A stretch of 64,000 bases of DNA from Acidobacteriota bacterium (GCA_021832085.1 JAKBLM010000010.1:36182-100181), one strand, 5' to 3'; positions 45,104-56,497 are shown, counted from the first letter of the stretch. Numbers and translations are program-made. Notes: generated from the letters alone by a model not told the origin.

Positions 45104-46972
45104 ATGTCGAACAGCCCAAAAACCGCCTTGGCCTCGGATGTCGTACAGAAAGTTACCGAGAAGGCGCACATGCTTCGCATTCATTCCATGCGGATGACCA
45201 CGGCTGCCGGCTCGGGTCATCCCACATCTTGTCTATCCTGTGCCGAATTGATGGCTGGCGTCTTTTTCCATGCCATGAAGATGGATCCTCAACATCCCGA
45301 TGCGCCGACCAACGATCGTTTCGTGATGTCCAAGGGCCACGCGGCGCCGATCCTCTATGCCGCGCTCGCCGAGGCCGGCGTCTTTCCGGTGGGCCGCCTG
45401 CTCACCTTGCGGCAATTCTCGAGCGAGCTCGAAGGCCACCCGACACCACGGATTCGCGGTGTCGACGCGGCAACCGGCTCGCTGGGGCAGGGGCTTTCGG
45501 TCGGGCTTGGCCTCGCGCTCGCAGCGCGGCTCGAAAAGCAGCCGATCCACATCTTCGTGTTGCTGGGCGACGGCGAACTGGCCGAAGGGAACGTATGGGA
45601 AGCGGCGGCGCTGGCCGCCCACGACAAGGTCGACAACCTGATCGCCATTGCGGATATCAATTCGCTGGGCCAGAGCCAGCGCACGATGTATTCCCGCGAC
45701 GCCGAGGTCTACCAGCGCAAATTCGAAGCGCAAGGCTGGCAAACGGAGATCATCGACGGGCACGACGTGCCGGCCGTCCTGGCGGCGCTGGATCGCGCCC
45801 GCGACGCCGAGGGGCCTTACGCGATCATCGCCCGCACCATCAAGGGCCACGGCGTCAGCTTTGCCGCCGACAAGGAAGGCTGGCACGGCAAGGCCTTCAA
45901 CCAGGAAGAGCTGGAGGAAGCGCTCGCAGAACTCGGCGACGTTCCTCCGCCGCCCCAGGTAGACAGCCGCTCCTACGCCCGCGAAGTGCCGTCGATCAAG
46001 GCCGATTTCCCGGCCATGGCGTCACCCGAATACAAGCTCGGCGACAAGGTGGCTACCCGCGTGGCGTTTGGCGACGCGCTCGCCAAGCTGGGCGAGGTCA
46101 ATCCGAAAGTGGTGGCGCTCGACGGCGATGTGCAGAATTCCACCTACACCGAAACCTTCCACAAGGCTTTTCCCGACCGTTTCTTCCAAGGGTTCATCGC
46201 CGAGCAGAACATGGTGGCCACAGCCGTCGGCCTTTCCGCCCGCGGCTGGACGCCCTTTGCCGCCTCGTTCGCCTGTTTCCTGGGCCGCGCCTTCGACCAG
46301 ACGCGGATGGCCGGGATCAGCCGGAGCCACATCAAGCTAGCCGGTTCGCACTGTGGGATTTCGATCGGCGAAGACGGCCCCTCGCAGATGGCGCTCGAGG
46401 ACCTAGCGGCGATGCGTGCCCTGCCCGATTCCACCGTGCTCTATCCTTCCGACGCGGTCAGCACCGCGCGGCTGGTTGAAACGGCGGCGCGGCGCCCCGG
46501 CATCTGCTACATCCGCACTACGCGGCCCAAGACGCCGGTGATCTATGCGGGCAACGAGAAGTTCCCGGTGCCTGGCTTCAAGGTGCCGCGGCGGAGCGAT
46601 GGCGACAGCGCAACCATAGTGGCCGCTGGCATCACGCTTCACGAAGCGCTCAAGGCCGCCGATGAGCTGAAGCAACAAGGCATTGCCGTCCGCGTGATCG
46701 ATCTCTATTGCGTCAAGCCGATTGACGGGGCTGCGATCGGCGCCGAGGTCCGCGCCGCGGGCGGGCGGCTGGTGACGGTGGAGGACCATTATCCGGAAGG
46801 CGGGCTGGGCGAAGCGGTGCTCACGGCGCTGGCCACTTCCGGCGTTCTGCTAGCGGGAGCACGGCTGCTGGCCGTTCCCCGCGTCCCGCATTCAGGCCGC
46901 GAAGCTGAGCTGCTCGATGCCTTCGGCATCTCGGCCAAGCATATCGCCGAGGCGGTTCGCAGCCTGCTCTGA
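45104..46972 (+). CDS. tkt: Transketolase
   Basis: Transketolase moves two-carbon ketol units between sugar phosphates in the pentose-phosphate pathway, using thiamine diphosphate. I choose ATG 45104 of the ATGATG pair because AGGAG is then 6 bases away. The protein has 622 residues. Motifs include AGSGHPTSCLSCAELMA, SKGHAAPILYAAL, LLGDGELAEGNVWEAA (TPP/Mg binding) and FIAEQNMVATAVGLS with the catalytic Glu. The C-terminal transketolase domain ends near 620. It is the animal-like form of about 620 residues, slightly shorter than the 660-residue Escherichia coli type. Confidence 0.94.
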   Translation: MSNSPKTALASDVVQKVTEKAHMLRIHSMRMTTAAGSGHPTSCLSCAELMAGVFFHAMKMDPQHPDAPTNDRFVMSKGHAAPILYAALAEAGVFPVGRLLTLRQFSSELEGHPTPRIRGVDAATGSLGQGLSVGLGLALAARLEKQPIHIFVLLGDGELAEGNVWEAAALAAHDKVDNLIAIADINSLGQSQRTMYSRDAEVYQRKFEAQGWQTEIIDGHDVPAVLAALDRARDAEGPYAIIARTIKGHGVSFAADKEGWHGKAFNQEELEEALAELGDVPPPPQVDSRSYAREVPSIKADFPAMASPEYKLGDKVATRVAFGDALAKLGEVNPKVVALDGDVQNSTYTETFHKAFPDRFFQGFIAEQNMVATAVGLSARGWTPFAASFACFLGRAFDQTRMAGISRSHIKLAGSHCGISIGEDGPSQMALEDLAAMRALPDSTVLYPSDAVSTARLVETAARRPGICYIRTTRPKTPVIYAGNEKFPVPGFKVPRRSDGDSATIVAAGITLHEALKAADELKQQGIAVRVIDLYCVKPIDGAAIGAEVRAAGGRLVTVEDHYPEGGLGEAVLTALATSGVLLAGARLLAVPRVPHSGREAELLDAFGISAKHIAEAVRSLL

Positions 46973-47107
46973 TCGATTTGCCGGTTGAAGAAGCCGGCAC
47001 CCGGACAAGAAAACCAGCAAGACCGCCAAGTTTTTTGTGGCGCGCGAGGAGAGTTTCCTTGCAAACTTTCGGGTCGTCGGCACGCGATGCCGACTGGGGG
47101 TACCCGC

Positions 47108-49123
47108 ATGTCTGAAGGAAGCGTCAATCCGCCGCGAAGCCCGCAGCCTTCGCCGCGCGCGCTCGAGCTGCCCACGCGCGAGACAGCGCCGCCGGCCACC
47201 GTGATCGGCCGCTGGTTTTCGAGTGGAGGCCGCCTGGACGAGCCGGAAATTGCCGAGCGGGGTTCGCCCTGGTATGTGGTGATCTGCCTTACCGGGCTGG
47301 ACTATTTCGGCTCGCTGGCCTACCAGCCGGGCGTTGCCTTGATCGGCGCGGGCATGCTGGCGCCGACCGCGACGCTGCTGCTGGTCGCCGTCACGATCTT
47401 CGGCGTGATGCCGGTCTATGCGGCGGTGGCGCGGCGTTCTTACGTCGGCCAGGGCTCAGTCGCCATGCTGGAGAACCTGTTTTCCGGCTGGCGGTCGAAA
47501 GTGGTGGTGCTGGTGCTGCTCGGGTTCGCCGCCACCGATTTCGTCCTTACCACCACGGTCTCGGCCGCGGACGGCGCGCGGCACATCATTGAAAATCCCT
47601 ATGTTCATCCCTACCTGGCGCACTCGCAGTTTCTCTTGTCTGTTCTGCTGCTGATCGCCCTGGCCGTCGTGTTCCTTGCCGGGTTCCGCGAAGCGATCGC
47701 TGTCGCCGCGGCTGCCGTCGTTCCCTACTTGCTGCTGAACCTGGTGGTCCTGCTGGCGGGCCTGGCCGACATCCTGCGCCACCCGGCGCTCATCTCCGGC
47801 TGGTATGGCGCTCTGTTCCGCCAAGCGACCGGCCACGACTGGACGGGTGTTTTCCTCGCCTCCGCCATCGTTTTCCCCCGGCTCGCCCTAGGTCTGAGCG
47901 GGTTTGAAACGGGAGTGTCGGTGATGCCGCTGATCGATAGCGGTTCCGAGGATCGAAAGCGCCCAGTCCCGCTCGGCCGTATCCGTGACACACGGAAACT
48001 GCTTGCCACGGCCGCCGTCATCATGGGGATGTTTCTGCTTCTCTCCAGCTTCGTCACCGCCCTGCTGGTTCCCCCGAGCGCTTATCGCGTGGGAGGTCCC
48101 GCCTCCGGGCGCGCCATCGCCTACCTGGCCCAGCGGCTCCTCGGCAACGGCTTTGGCACCGTCTACGACATTTCGACGATCGCGATTCTTTGGCTCGGCG
48201 GAGCGTCGGCGATGGCGGGCCTGATCAGTCTGATACCGCGCTACTTGCCGCGTTTCGGGATGGCGCCGCGCTGGATCGCCTACCGCCGTCCCATGGTCGC
48301 CGCTCTCCTGGTGGTGAGCGTGCTGGTCACGATGGTTTTCCACGCCAGCGTCAACGCGCAGGCGGGTGCTTTCGCCACCGGTGTGCTGGCGGTGATCCTC
48401 TCCGCCGCAGCCGCGGTGACGGTGTCTCATGTCCGCGAGTTTCGCGCGGCGCCGCGGGAACGCCCCTGGAGCCTGCTCTGGGCGGTGCTTTTTTCCATCG
48501 TCACTCTCGTCTTCGTTTATACGTTCGTCACCAACATCTTCGAACGGCCGGATGGCCTGATCATCTCCACGATTTTCATCGTCGTCATCCTGACTTTCAG
48601 CGCCCTCAGCCGCTACGAGCGCGCAAAAGAGCTTCGTGTTGCGGGAATGGAGTTCGTCGACGATGCTACGGCCGCACTCTGGCCACAACTCGTCGGCAAG
48701 AAGGTAAACCTCGTTCCTTGCCACGCTGTCCAGGCCGACTACCGTCGCCAGAAGGCCGGGGAGTTGCGGGCCAATTTCCGGGTCTCCGGCCCGCTCGCCT
48801 TCCTGCACGTCAATCTGCTCGACAATCGCAGCGAATTCATCAGCCGGCTCCGCGTCAGCGTGCGCCAGGAGGACCAGCATTACGTGATTGAGGTGTGGGG
48901 CGCTGTTGCCATCGCCAACACGATCGCCTTCGTCACCGAACTGATCGATCCGGCCAGTCTCTTCATCATGCTGAGCGGACGCAACCTCATGGAACAGTCG
49001 CTCCGGTACCTGTTTTGGGGCGAGGGCGAGATCGGCATGTTGGTCTATTCGATCCTCGTCCGCTATTGGGAGTGGATCGGCCGGACGGCCGATCGCCCGA
49101 CGCTGTTCCTGACGACGGCGTGA
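47108..49123 (+). CDS. APC-superfamily transporter with soluble C-terminal domain
   Basis: From ATG 47108, with GGGGGT upstream, the protein has 671 residues. About 12 hydrophobic helices lie between residues 55 and 510. The first reads VVICLTGLDYFGSLAYQPGV, and the region SLAYQPGVALIGAGMLAP resembles the broken first helix of amino-acid/polyamine (APC) permeases. After the last helix come about 150 residues of soluble sequence (AKELRVAGMEFVDDATAALW to the end), which is unusual in length. The substrate is unknown, with amino acids or K+ as candidates. It lies 136 bases after transketolase and 41 bases before a small gene. Confidence 0.78.
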   Translation: MSEGSVNPPRSPQPSPRALELPTRETAPPATVIGRWFSSGGRLDEPEIAERGSPWYVVICLTGLDYFGSLAYQPGVALIGAGMLAPTATLLLVAVTIFGVMPVYAAVARRSYVGQGSVAMLENLFSGWRSKVVVLVLLGFAATDFVLTTTVSAADGARHIIENPYVHPYLAHSQFLLSVLLLIALAVVFLAGFREAIAVAAAAVVPYLLLNLVVLLAGLADILRHPALISGWYGALFRQATGHDWTGVFLASAIVFPRLALGLSGFETGVSVMPLIDSGSEDRKRPVPLGRIRDTRKLLATAAVIMGMFLLLSSFVTALLVPPSAYRVGGPASGRAIAYLAQRLLGNGFGTVYDISTIAILWLGGASAMAGLISLIPRYLPRFGMAPRWIAYRRPMVAALLVVSVLVTMVFHASVNAQAGAFATGVLAVILSAAAAVTVSHVREFRAAPRERPWSLLWAVLFSIVTLVFVYTFVTNIFERPDGLIISTIFIVVILTFSALSRYERAKELRVAGMEFVDDATAALWPQLVGKKVNLVPCHAVQADYRRQKAGELRANFRVSGPLAFLHVNLLDNRSEFISRLRVSVRQEDQHYVIEVWGAVAIANTIAFVTELIDPASLFIMLSGRNLMEQSLRYLFWGEGEIGMLVYSILVRYWEWIGRTADRPTLFLTTA

Positions 49124-49163
49124 CGCCGCCGGTTATGGTATCGTTGCGGATGCTCGATTGACT

Positions 49164-49436
49164 ATGGAAAAACCGGTTCTCATCGGCGTTGTCCCTGAAG
49201 CTATCGCGATCGGTCCGAAGGACCAGGTGGCTTGGTATTCGGCCACCGGCAACCTGAAGATCGAATTCGACCCGAATCGCTGCCCGTTTTCCTCGAATGT
49301 CTACCAGGCCCCGCCCGGCGTGCGGCTGCTCAGCGGCACGCCGCGACCCGGCTCGAAGCCCGGCTCCTACAAATACCGCATCGCCATCGAGGATACGGTG
49401 ATTGCTCGCGGCGAAGTGATCCTGCGCGAATCCTGA
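49164..49436 (+). CDS. Small beta-rich protein of unknown function
   Basis: This 90-residue protein from ATG 49164 has no strong ribosome site. It reads VLIGVVPEAIAIGPKDQVAW, then FDPNRCPFSS, then GSKPGSYKYRIAIEDTVI, consistent with a small Greek-key or cupredoxin-like beta sandwich lacking copper ligands. No signal peptide is seen. It follows the APC transporter by 40 bases and could be co-transcribed. The function is unknown. Confidence 0.6.
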   Translation: MEKPVLIGVVPEAIAIGPKDQVAWYSATGNLKIEFDPNRCPFSSNVYQAPPGVRLLSGTPRPGSKPGSYKYRIAIEDTVIARGEVILRES

Positions 49437-49608
49437 GACGCCACAGCCGCGGCCCCGCATCGGCCCGGTCTGAGCCAGGCCTACCCCCGGTCCATGGCAG
49501 CGGGGCGCGTGGCCGCGGAGTGTCCCGGACGGCGACCGCGCAATGCGGGAGCGGAGGAGCCGGGCACACGAAGAGGGAAAAGCCGGAGGCGCAGAGTTGT
49601 GGCCGGCG

Positions 49609-51561
49609 CTAGCTCTGGCTGGGGTTGGTGAGCTGTTTGAGGTTTTCGGCGCTGACCGTGTACTTGCCTTGGCGCTTCATCTGGTCTTCGAGCGCACGAC
49701 GGAAGGCGTCGAAGGCGTTGTCCTGGGCCGTGGTCAGCAGTTCCTGGCGAATCTCACTGCGTTGACGCTCGAAAGCGGCCTCGCTCGGCTTCTCGTGCGC
49801 CGCGACGGTGTAGACGATCCAGTTCTGTCCGACCATCTCCGGACCCTGCATCTTGCCGACAGGAGCCGAAAACGCCGCCAGGAACTTGCTTGCGGGAGCG
49901 TTCGCAACGTTGCCCGTCCGGGAAAAGTCGGCTGTTTGCACAGTGAGGCCGAAGGACTTGGCAACTGCGGCGAGCTGTTCTGCCTTCTGGAGGCGAGAAG
50001 CGATTTGCGCGGCGTCGCTCTGGGCGAGTTCGGCCGATTTGGCCTTCAGGTAGTCACTCAGAACGCGGTCGTGAACCTCGGCGAAGGTGCCCTGGTGGGC
50101 GGGAACGACCTTGTTGACGAGCAGGATCAGATAGCCGTCCTGCACGCGCATCGGCAGGCTCAGCTGGCCGAGGCTCTGGGCGAAAAGGGCGTTGCGTACC
50201 GTTTGGGAGTTGCCGAACCTGCCGATCGGCTCGGTCACCGTGACCAGCGGAGTCTCGCCGGCCACGAGGCTGGCCTTGACTTCCGGCCCGAGCCCTGCCG
50301 ATTCGACCGCGGCCTCCACCGCGGCGATCGATTGGCGGTTCGAGTTGCGGACCACGTCCGCCATTTCCGAGGAAATCTGTTCCGCTTCTTGCGCCACCCG
50401 ATCGATCGACATGTTGTGGAGAATCTGGCTGCTGACTTCGGCGAAGCTCTTGGTGTGCGCCTCTTCCCGGGCCAGCACCTTGATGATTTCCAGGCCGTAT
50501 TGCGTCTGCACAATGTTGGAAATCTGGCCCACCGGCAGGGTGAACGCCACGTGCTGAAACTGCGACACCGTTTGCCCCCGCAGGATCCAGCCAAGATGGC
50601 CGCCCTTGTCCTTGCTGCCGGGGTCGTCGGAATATTCCTTGGCCATCTTGGAGAAGCTGGCGCCGTGCTGCAGCTTGTTGAGCACCATCTCCGCCTTTTT
50701 CCGGAGCAGGGCGATCTGGGCGCTTGTCTTACCCATGGTCATGAAGAGGATGTGCTGCACGTTGGCGCGAGCGGGAACCCGGTAAAGATCGATGTGCTTC
50801 TGGTAATAGGCGAGCATCTGCTGCTCGGGAATCGTGGTGCTTTTCTGCAACAGATTGCGATCGAGCAGAAGGTAGCTGGCCGCGCGCTGCTCGGGCACCT
50901 GGTATTCGCTCATGTGGGCTTTGTACCAGGCTTCCAGCTCGCTCTGGCTGGGATGCAGCTTGGCCGCGAGGTCGCTCGGTTTGACGAGCACGTAATCGAT
51001 CTTCACTTTTTCGTTCTGGCGCAGGAACGCTTCCCGCACCTCCTCGGGGCTAACGGTGATCCCGGCCGTCACCAACTGCCGGAATTTTTGCTGCAGGATA
51101 CTCTGCCGGAGCTGGTTTTCGAAGCTTTGCACGCTCAGCCCGAACCCCTGCTGCACCATCTCCGAATAAGCCTGCTCGCCGATCCACTTCCCGTCCGGAA
51201 ATGCCTGCGGCAAAATTTGGCGAATCGTGTCGGCGAGTTCCTGGTTGCTGACCTTCAGACCCAGACGCGCGGCCTCGACGGTCAAGACCCGGTTGAACAC
51301 CATCTGGTCGAAGATCTGCTGCGCGTAAAAGCCCCGCAACTGCTGCGGAATCTGCTGCTGCTGCGACATCAGATTCAATTGTTGCTGCACGTCGCTCACT
51401 GTGATCTGCTGGCCCGCGACATTGGCCAGCGTCTCGCTCCCGCCCGAAAGCGGCGTGTTCGGTTGCGGCACCAGATAGAGCAGCATGCCAACCGAAACCA
51501 GCCCCAGCACCACGCCGAGGACGATCTTTACCATTAAAGTGCGACTATGTAAGTCAAACAT
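49609..51561 (-). CDS. PpiD-like periplasmic chaperone / peptidyl-prolyl isomerase
   Basis: This 650-residue reverse-strand protein starts at ATG 51561. One N-terminal transmembrane helix (MVKIVLGVVLGLVSVGMLLY) anchors it with the bulk in the periplasm. A SurA_N-like chaperone domain (about 45-190) precedes a parvulin rotamase domain near 265-375 (ANVQHILFMTMGKTSAQIAL, GGHLGWILRGQ, TQYGLEIIKVL). A second, degenerate rotamase-like part lies at about 400-640. PpiD-type proteins sit at the Sec translocon and help exported proteins fold. The promoter TTGTGA-17-TATAAT is directly upstream, and the gene is divergent from the mre cluster. Confidence 0.88.
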   Translation of the reverse strand: MFDLHSRTLMVKIVLGVVLGLVSVGMLLYLVPQPNTPLSGGSETLANVAGQQITVSDVQQQLNLMSQQQQIPQQLRGFYAQQIFDQMVFNRVLTVEAARLGLKVSNQELADTIRQILPQAFPDGKWIGEQAYSEMVQQGFGLSVQSFENQLRQSILQQKFRQLVTAGITVSPEEVREAFLRQNEKVKIDYVLVKPSDLAAKLHPSQSELEAWYKAHMSEYQVPEQRAASYLLLDRNLLQKSTTIPEQQMLAYYQKHIDLYRVPARANVQHILFMTMGKTSAQIALLRKKAEMVLNKLQHGASFSKMAKEYSDDPGSKDKGGHLGWILRGQTVSQFQHVAFTLPVGQISNIVQTQYGLEIIKVLAREEAHTKSFAEVSSQILHNMSIDRVAQEAEQISSEMADVVRNSNRQSIAAVEAAVESAGLGPEVKASLVAGETPLVTVTEPIGRFGNSQTVRNALFAQSLGQLSLPMRVQDGYLILLVNKVVPAHQGTFAEVHDRVLSDYLKAKSAELAQSDAAQIASRLQKAEQLAAVAKSFGLTVQTADFSRTGNVANAPASKFLAAFSAPVGKMQGPEMVGQNWIVYTVAAHEKPSEAAFERQRSEIRQELLTTAQDNAFDAFRRALEDQMKRQGKYTVSAENLKQLTNPSQS

Positions 51562-51582
51562 GTGACATTCGCCAAAACCACA

Positions 51583-51611
51583 ATTATAGTGGACGCCGCG
51601 GCGCCTCACAA
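51583..51611 (-). promoter_or_regulatory. Promoter of the PpiD-like gene
   Basis: On the reverse strand, TTGTGA (51606-51611) and a perfect TATAAT (51583-51588) are separated by 17 bases. The start would be near 51576, leaving only about 15 bases before the ATG, so the mRNA has a very short leader. Confidence 0.65.
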
Positions 51612-52996
<1,385 letters not shown>

Positions 52997-53009
52997 CCCT
53001 GAATTTCCC

Positions 53010-53870
53010 ATGACCGTTCCGTCGCCCCGCCGCCCGCTGCTGCTTTTCGCTGCGGCGGTGAGCGTGCAGATCCTGCTGCTGGCCTTTCAGATTCGTCGTG
53101 ACAACAATATCCGGTTGATTCGGGTCTGGACGGTCGAGGCGTTCACGCCGATCGAAAGTGCCGGCTCCTCCTCAGTCCATTTCCTGGGTCATCTCTGGAC
53201 CGGCTACATCGACCTGCGCCACACCTACCGGAAAAACCGCCAACTACAGGCGCAGGTCGACCAGCTGCGGCTACAGGTGGATCAATTGCGCGGCCAGGCG
53301 GCTCAGGCCGACCAACTGGCCTCGCTGCTCGGTTTCCGCCACGCTCATCCTTCGCTCCCGGTGCTTGCCGCCCGCATCATCAGCGCCAGCCCGGCTCCGG
53401 AAACCCGATTGATCTACATCGACCGCGGCTCGGACCGCGGGGTGCAGCGGAATATGGGCGTGATCACGCCGGACGGTGTGGTCGGGAAAGTTCTCGAGGT
53501 CTATCCCGATAGCGCTCAAGTCTTGCTCATCACCGACCGCGAAAGCGGTGTCGGTGCGCTGCTCGCCCGGACGGGTGCCGAGGGGGTCGTGAAAGGTACT
53601 GGTGGTCCCTACCTGGAAATGGATTACGTTCTGAACGCGACCAAGGTGAAGGTGGGCGAGCAGGTGTTGACCTCGGGCCTCGATCAGATTTTTCCGAAGG
53701 GCCTGCCGGTGGGTACGGTGGTGACCTCGAGCGCGGGCAGCCCGTTCCTGCATATCACCCTGCGTCCAACAGCGCACCTTGATCGCCTGGAGGACGTGCT
53801 GGTGATCCTAATGCACCCGAAGCCGCCGCCGCCCTCAAATCCCGACCCGAGCGGCGGCGATCATCGCTGA
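53010..53870 (+). CDS. mreC: Rod shape-determining protein MreC
   Basis: This 286-residue protein starts 13 bases after mreB. One N-terminal transmembrane helix (LLLFAAAVSVQILLLAFQI, about 9-28) is followed by a coiled coil (about 70-105; LQAQVDQLRLQVDQLRGQ). The MreC beta-barrel domains come next (ARIISASPAPETRLIYIDRG, then MGVITPDGVVGKVLEVYPDS and ITDRESGVGALLARTG). MreC spans to the periplasm and activates PBP2/RodA. The tail (PKPPPPSNPDPSGGDH) is Pro-rich and probably disordered. Confidence 0.95.
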   Translation: MTVPSPRRPLLLFAAAVSVQILLLAFQIRRDNNIRLIRVWTVEAFTPIESAGSSSVHFLGHLWTGYIDLRHTYRKNRQLQAQVDQLRLQVDQLRGQAAQADQLASLLGFRHAHPSLPVLAARIISASPAPETRLIYIDRGSDRGVQRNMGVITPDGVVGKVLEVYPDSAQVLLITDRESGVGALLARTGAEGVVKGTGGPYLEMDYVLNATKVKVGEQVLTSGLDQIFPKGLPVGTVVTSSAGSPFLHITLRPTAHLDRLEDVLVILMHPKPPPPSNPDPSGGDHR

Positions 53871-54004
53871 GTCTTGTTCGGATTGTGCCCTCTCCGGGCC
53901 GGCAAGGCGCCCCCGTCGTGTTCCGCAGGTGGGGCATTTGCGCCGCGAAAGTCGCCTGGACGGCACCGACGTTCTACAATGCTCGCTCCGCTCGGACGGA
54001 ACCG

Positions 54005-54520
54005 ATGGCACTGGAAGTCAAAGACGAAAACTACTTGGAGGTGCGCAAATACCGCGCCGGCTCGCTGCTGGGCGCCGCGGTGGTGGCCCTGCTGCTGCAG
54101 GGCTTCCTGCCGGAATATTTTCCTCACGCCGAACTGCTCGAGTTGCCGCTGCTGGTTACCGTCTACTTTTCGGTGGGAAGGCGCAACGCCGCTTCCGGAC
54201 TCCTGCTCGGCGCGGCGATCGGCCTGACCCAGGACGCGATCAGCCACCTGCCCCTCGGCGTCTACGGAATCGCGCTCACGGTGGTCGGCTATTTGGCCAC
54301 CTGGATCGGCTACCGGATCGACGTCGATTTGCCGCTCAGCCGCTTTGGGCTGGTCTTCGTGCTTTACGATGTCGAGCGGTTGGTCATCGGCCTGATTCGC
54401 CGCTTCCTGCTCGAGCAGCCGGTGCCGCTGCTGGGCCGTTACTGGCTGCTGGGCTCAGCATTGGCGGCAGCGCTGGCGGTGGTGTTGTTTCCCCAGCTCG
54501 ATCGTCTGCGCAAAACTTGA
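54005..54520 (+). CDS. mreD: Rod shape-determining protein MreD
   Basis: This 171-residue integral membrane protein starts at ATG 54005 and has five to six hydrophobic segments. PLLVTVYFSVGRRNAASGLLL and GLTQDAISHLPLGVYGIALT match MreD, where G-x-x-x-D-x-x-S is conserved. It works with MreC in the elongasome. The gap to mreC is 134 bases, longer than elsewhere in the cluster. Confidence 0.88.
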   Translation: MALEVKDENYLEVRKYRAGSLLGAAVVALLLQGFLPEYFPHAELLELPLLVTVYFSVGRRNAASGLLLGAAIGLTQDAISHLPLGVYGIALTVVGYLATWIGYRIDVDLPLSRFGLVFVLYDVERLVIGLIRRFLLEQPVPLLGRYWLLGSALAAALAVVLFPQLDRLRKT

Positions 54521-54639
54521 ACTCCCGCGCTGGCTTATTGACTTTCTCTCCCTTTTGCGGGCCGGCCGCCTTGCGGGCCAGGAAAGGGGATGATAGCTTA
54601 ATCGAGCGGCGGTTCTGCTGTGTGGGGAGTTGAAGGTTC

Positions 54640-56487
54640 TTGGTACATCGGATTGACGACGACCAAAAGCTACCTCAGACCCGCCTGACTGTGTTCGCCG
54701 TCATAGTCGTCGCACTGGCGCTGCTGCTGATGATCGGGTTTTGGCGCCTGCAGGTGCTCGACACCCAGCACTACGCCGAACTCGCTTATCGCAACCACAT
54801 CCGGACTATTCCCATCATCGCTCCCCGCGGCCTCATTCTCGATCGTTACGGGAACGTCTTGCTTGGGAACTACCCCTCCTTCAGCGTCCTGCTCAACCGG
54901 GATTCTCCCGGCCAGGTGAAGCCTTATCTACCCGAAATCGCAGCCGGCCTCGGGCTCAATCTCCAGCAGCTGCGCAAGCAGGTGGACGAGGCCGCGGTGA
55001 CACTGCCGCGCTATCAGCCGCTGGTGATCAAGAGCAACGCCACCCAGGCCGACGTCGCCTTCGTCGAATCGCACCGCGCCGACATTCGCTGCCTCGACCT
55101 GCTGATGGTCCAGCGGCGCCGCTATCCCGCCGACGGTTTCATGTCGCACGTTCTTGGCTATGTCGGCGACGTCAGCGCTCGAGAAATCGCCAAGAGCCAC
55201 GGGCGCTATCGGCCGGGCGACGTCGTCGGAAAAAGCGGCCTCGAATATGAGTACAACCGCATCCTGATGGGGGTCGACGGCAGCCGCCGGGTCATCGTCG
55301 ACAGCCGTGGCCGTGTCCGCGGCACCCTTGGCGAGACCCCGGCCATCCCCGGCAAGACGATTCGGCTGACCATCGACGAAAACCTCGAGCGAGTGGCCTT
55401 CAACGACCTGAAGGGCAAGGAAGGCGCGGTGGTCGCTCTGGACCCGCAGACGGGCGGCGTGCTGGTCATGGCCAGTGCGCCGAGTTTCAACGCCAATGAA
55501 CTTTCAAACGGACCAACCCCTGCCGAATGGGATGCGCTTGTCGACAATCCCGAGCATCCCCTGCTCAACCGCGCCATTCAAGCCCAACTTGCTCCCGGTT
55601 CGACCTTCAAGATCATCATGGCAACGGCGATGCTCCAGACCGGTGTGCCGCCTCCCAATTTCACCGTCTTTTGCCGCGGCTACCAGAATTTCTATGGCCG
55701 CATCTTCCATTGCTGGAAACCGGGCGGGCACGGCCTCGTCGGTCTCCACCAGGCCATTATTCAGTCCTGCGACGTCTATTTCTATAACGTCGGCCAGCAG
55801 TTGGGCATTCAGCGCATTTCCTATTTCGCCAAACACCTCGGCCTGGGCCGGCTGAGCGGCATCGATCTGCCCGGCGAGGAACCGGGCTTGGTTCCCTCGA
55901 TCTCCTGGAAGGAACACACGTTCCATCAGCCCTGGTTCCCAGGCGAAACGATTTCGGTGGCGATCGGCCAGGGGGCAACCACCGTCACTCCGCTGCAACT
56001 TGCCTATTCGATCGGCGGCATCGTGAGCGGGGGCATCTTCAAGCAGCCTCATCTGCTCAAGACCTCCGACCCGGCGCCCGAGGTGCGTTTCCCGCTCAAA
56101 CACAGCACCGTCGAGAAACTGACTTCGGCGATGTACGGCGTGGTGAACAACCCGCTCGGCACGGCCGCCGCCTCGCGCCTCAAGGGAATCCAGTTTTGCG
56201 GCAAGACCGGGAGCGCCCAAGTGGTCAGCTACCAGGAGCGCCGGTTGCTGGGGGGTGGCAAGCGCTATTACTCGAACGCGTGGTTCGTGGGATTTGCGCC
56301 GGAGGAGAACCCGAAAATCGTTGTTTCCGTCCTGGTCCAGGGAGGGCACGAAGGCGCCGAAGCAGCTGCTCCGATCGCCAGCGACATAATCAAAGCCTAT
56401 TATCAGGAGAAAGCTCATCCTCAGCCGCGGTTCGTCAATGCCGAAGAGCCGCACTCGGCGGAAGCCGCCGCGGTGAGCCGCAATTGA
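54640..56487 (+). CDS. mrdA: Penicillin-binding protein 2 (elongation transpeptidase)
   Basis: This 615-residue protein apparently starts at TTG 54640, with GAAGG just upstream. A single transmembrane helix (FAVIVVALALLLMIGFWRL) lies at about 17-37. The dimerisation/pedestal domain includes IIAPRGLILDRYGNVL, and the transpeptidase domain has all three motifs: SxxK in APGSTFKIIMA (Ser near 321), SCD in IQSCDVYFYNVG, and KTG in FCGKTGSAQ (Lys near 522). PBP2 crosslinks peptidoglycan during lateral growth with RodA, whose gene begins 10 bases downstream. Confidence 0.95.
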   Translation: MVHRIDDDQKLPQTRLTVFAVIVVALALLLMIGFWRLQVLDTQHYAELAYRNHIRTIPIIAPRGLILDRYGNVLLGNYPSFSVLLNRDSPGQVKPYLPEIAAGLGLNLQQLRKQVDEAAVTLPRYQPLVIKSNATQADVAFVESHRADIRCLDLLMVQRRRYPADGFMSHVLGYVGDVSAREIAKSHGRYRPGDVVGKSGLEYEYNRILMGVDGSRRVIVDSRGRVRGTLGETPAIPGKTIRLTIDENLERVAFNDLKGKEGAVVALDPQTGGVLVMASAPSFNANELSNGPTPAEWDALVDNPEHPLLNRAIQAQLAPGSTFKIIMATAMLQTGVPPPNFTVFCRGYQNFYGRIFHCWKPGGHGLVGLHQAIIQSCDVYFYNVGQQLGIQRISYFAKHLGLGRLSGIDLPGEEPGLVPSISWKEHTFHQPWFPGETISVAIGQGATTVTPLQLAYSIGGIVSGGIFKQPHLLKTSDPAPEVRFPLKHSTVEKLTSAMYGVVNNPLGTAAASRLKGIQFCGKTGSAQVVSYQERRLLGGGKRYYSNAWFVGFAPEENPKIVVSVLVQGGHEGAEAAAPIASDIIKAYYQEKAHPQPRFVNAEEPHSAEAAAVSRN

Positions 56488-56497
56488 GCCGCTAACC

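Noticed and set aside
49543..51537. A 664-codon forward frame opposite the PpiD-like gene
   Set aside because: The reverse strand has a promoter, an anchor helix and a rotamase domain. The forward frame has none of these.
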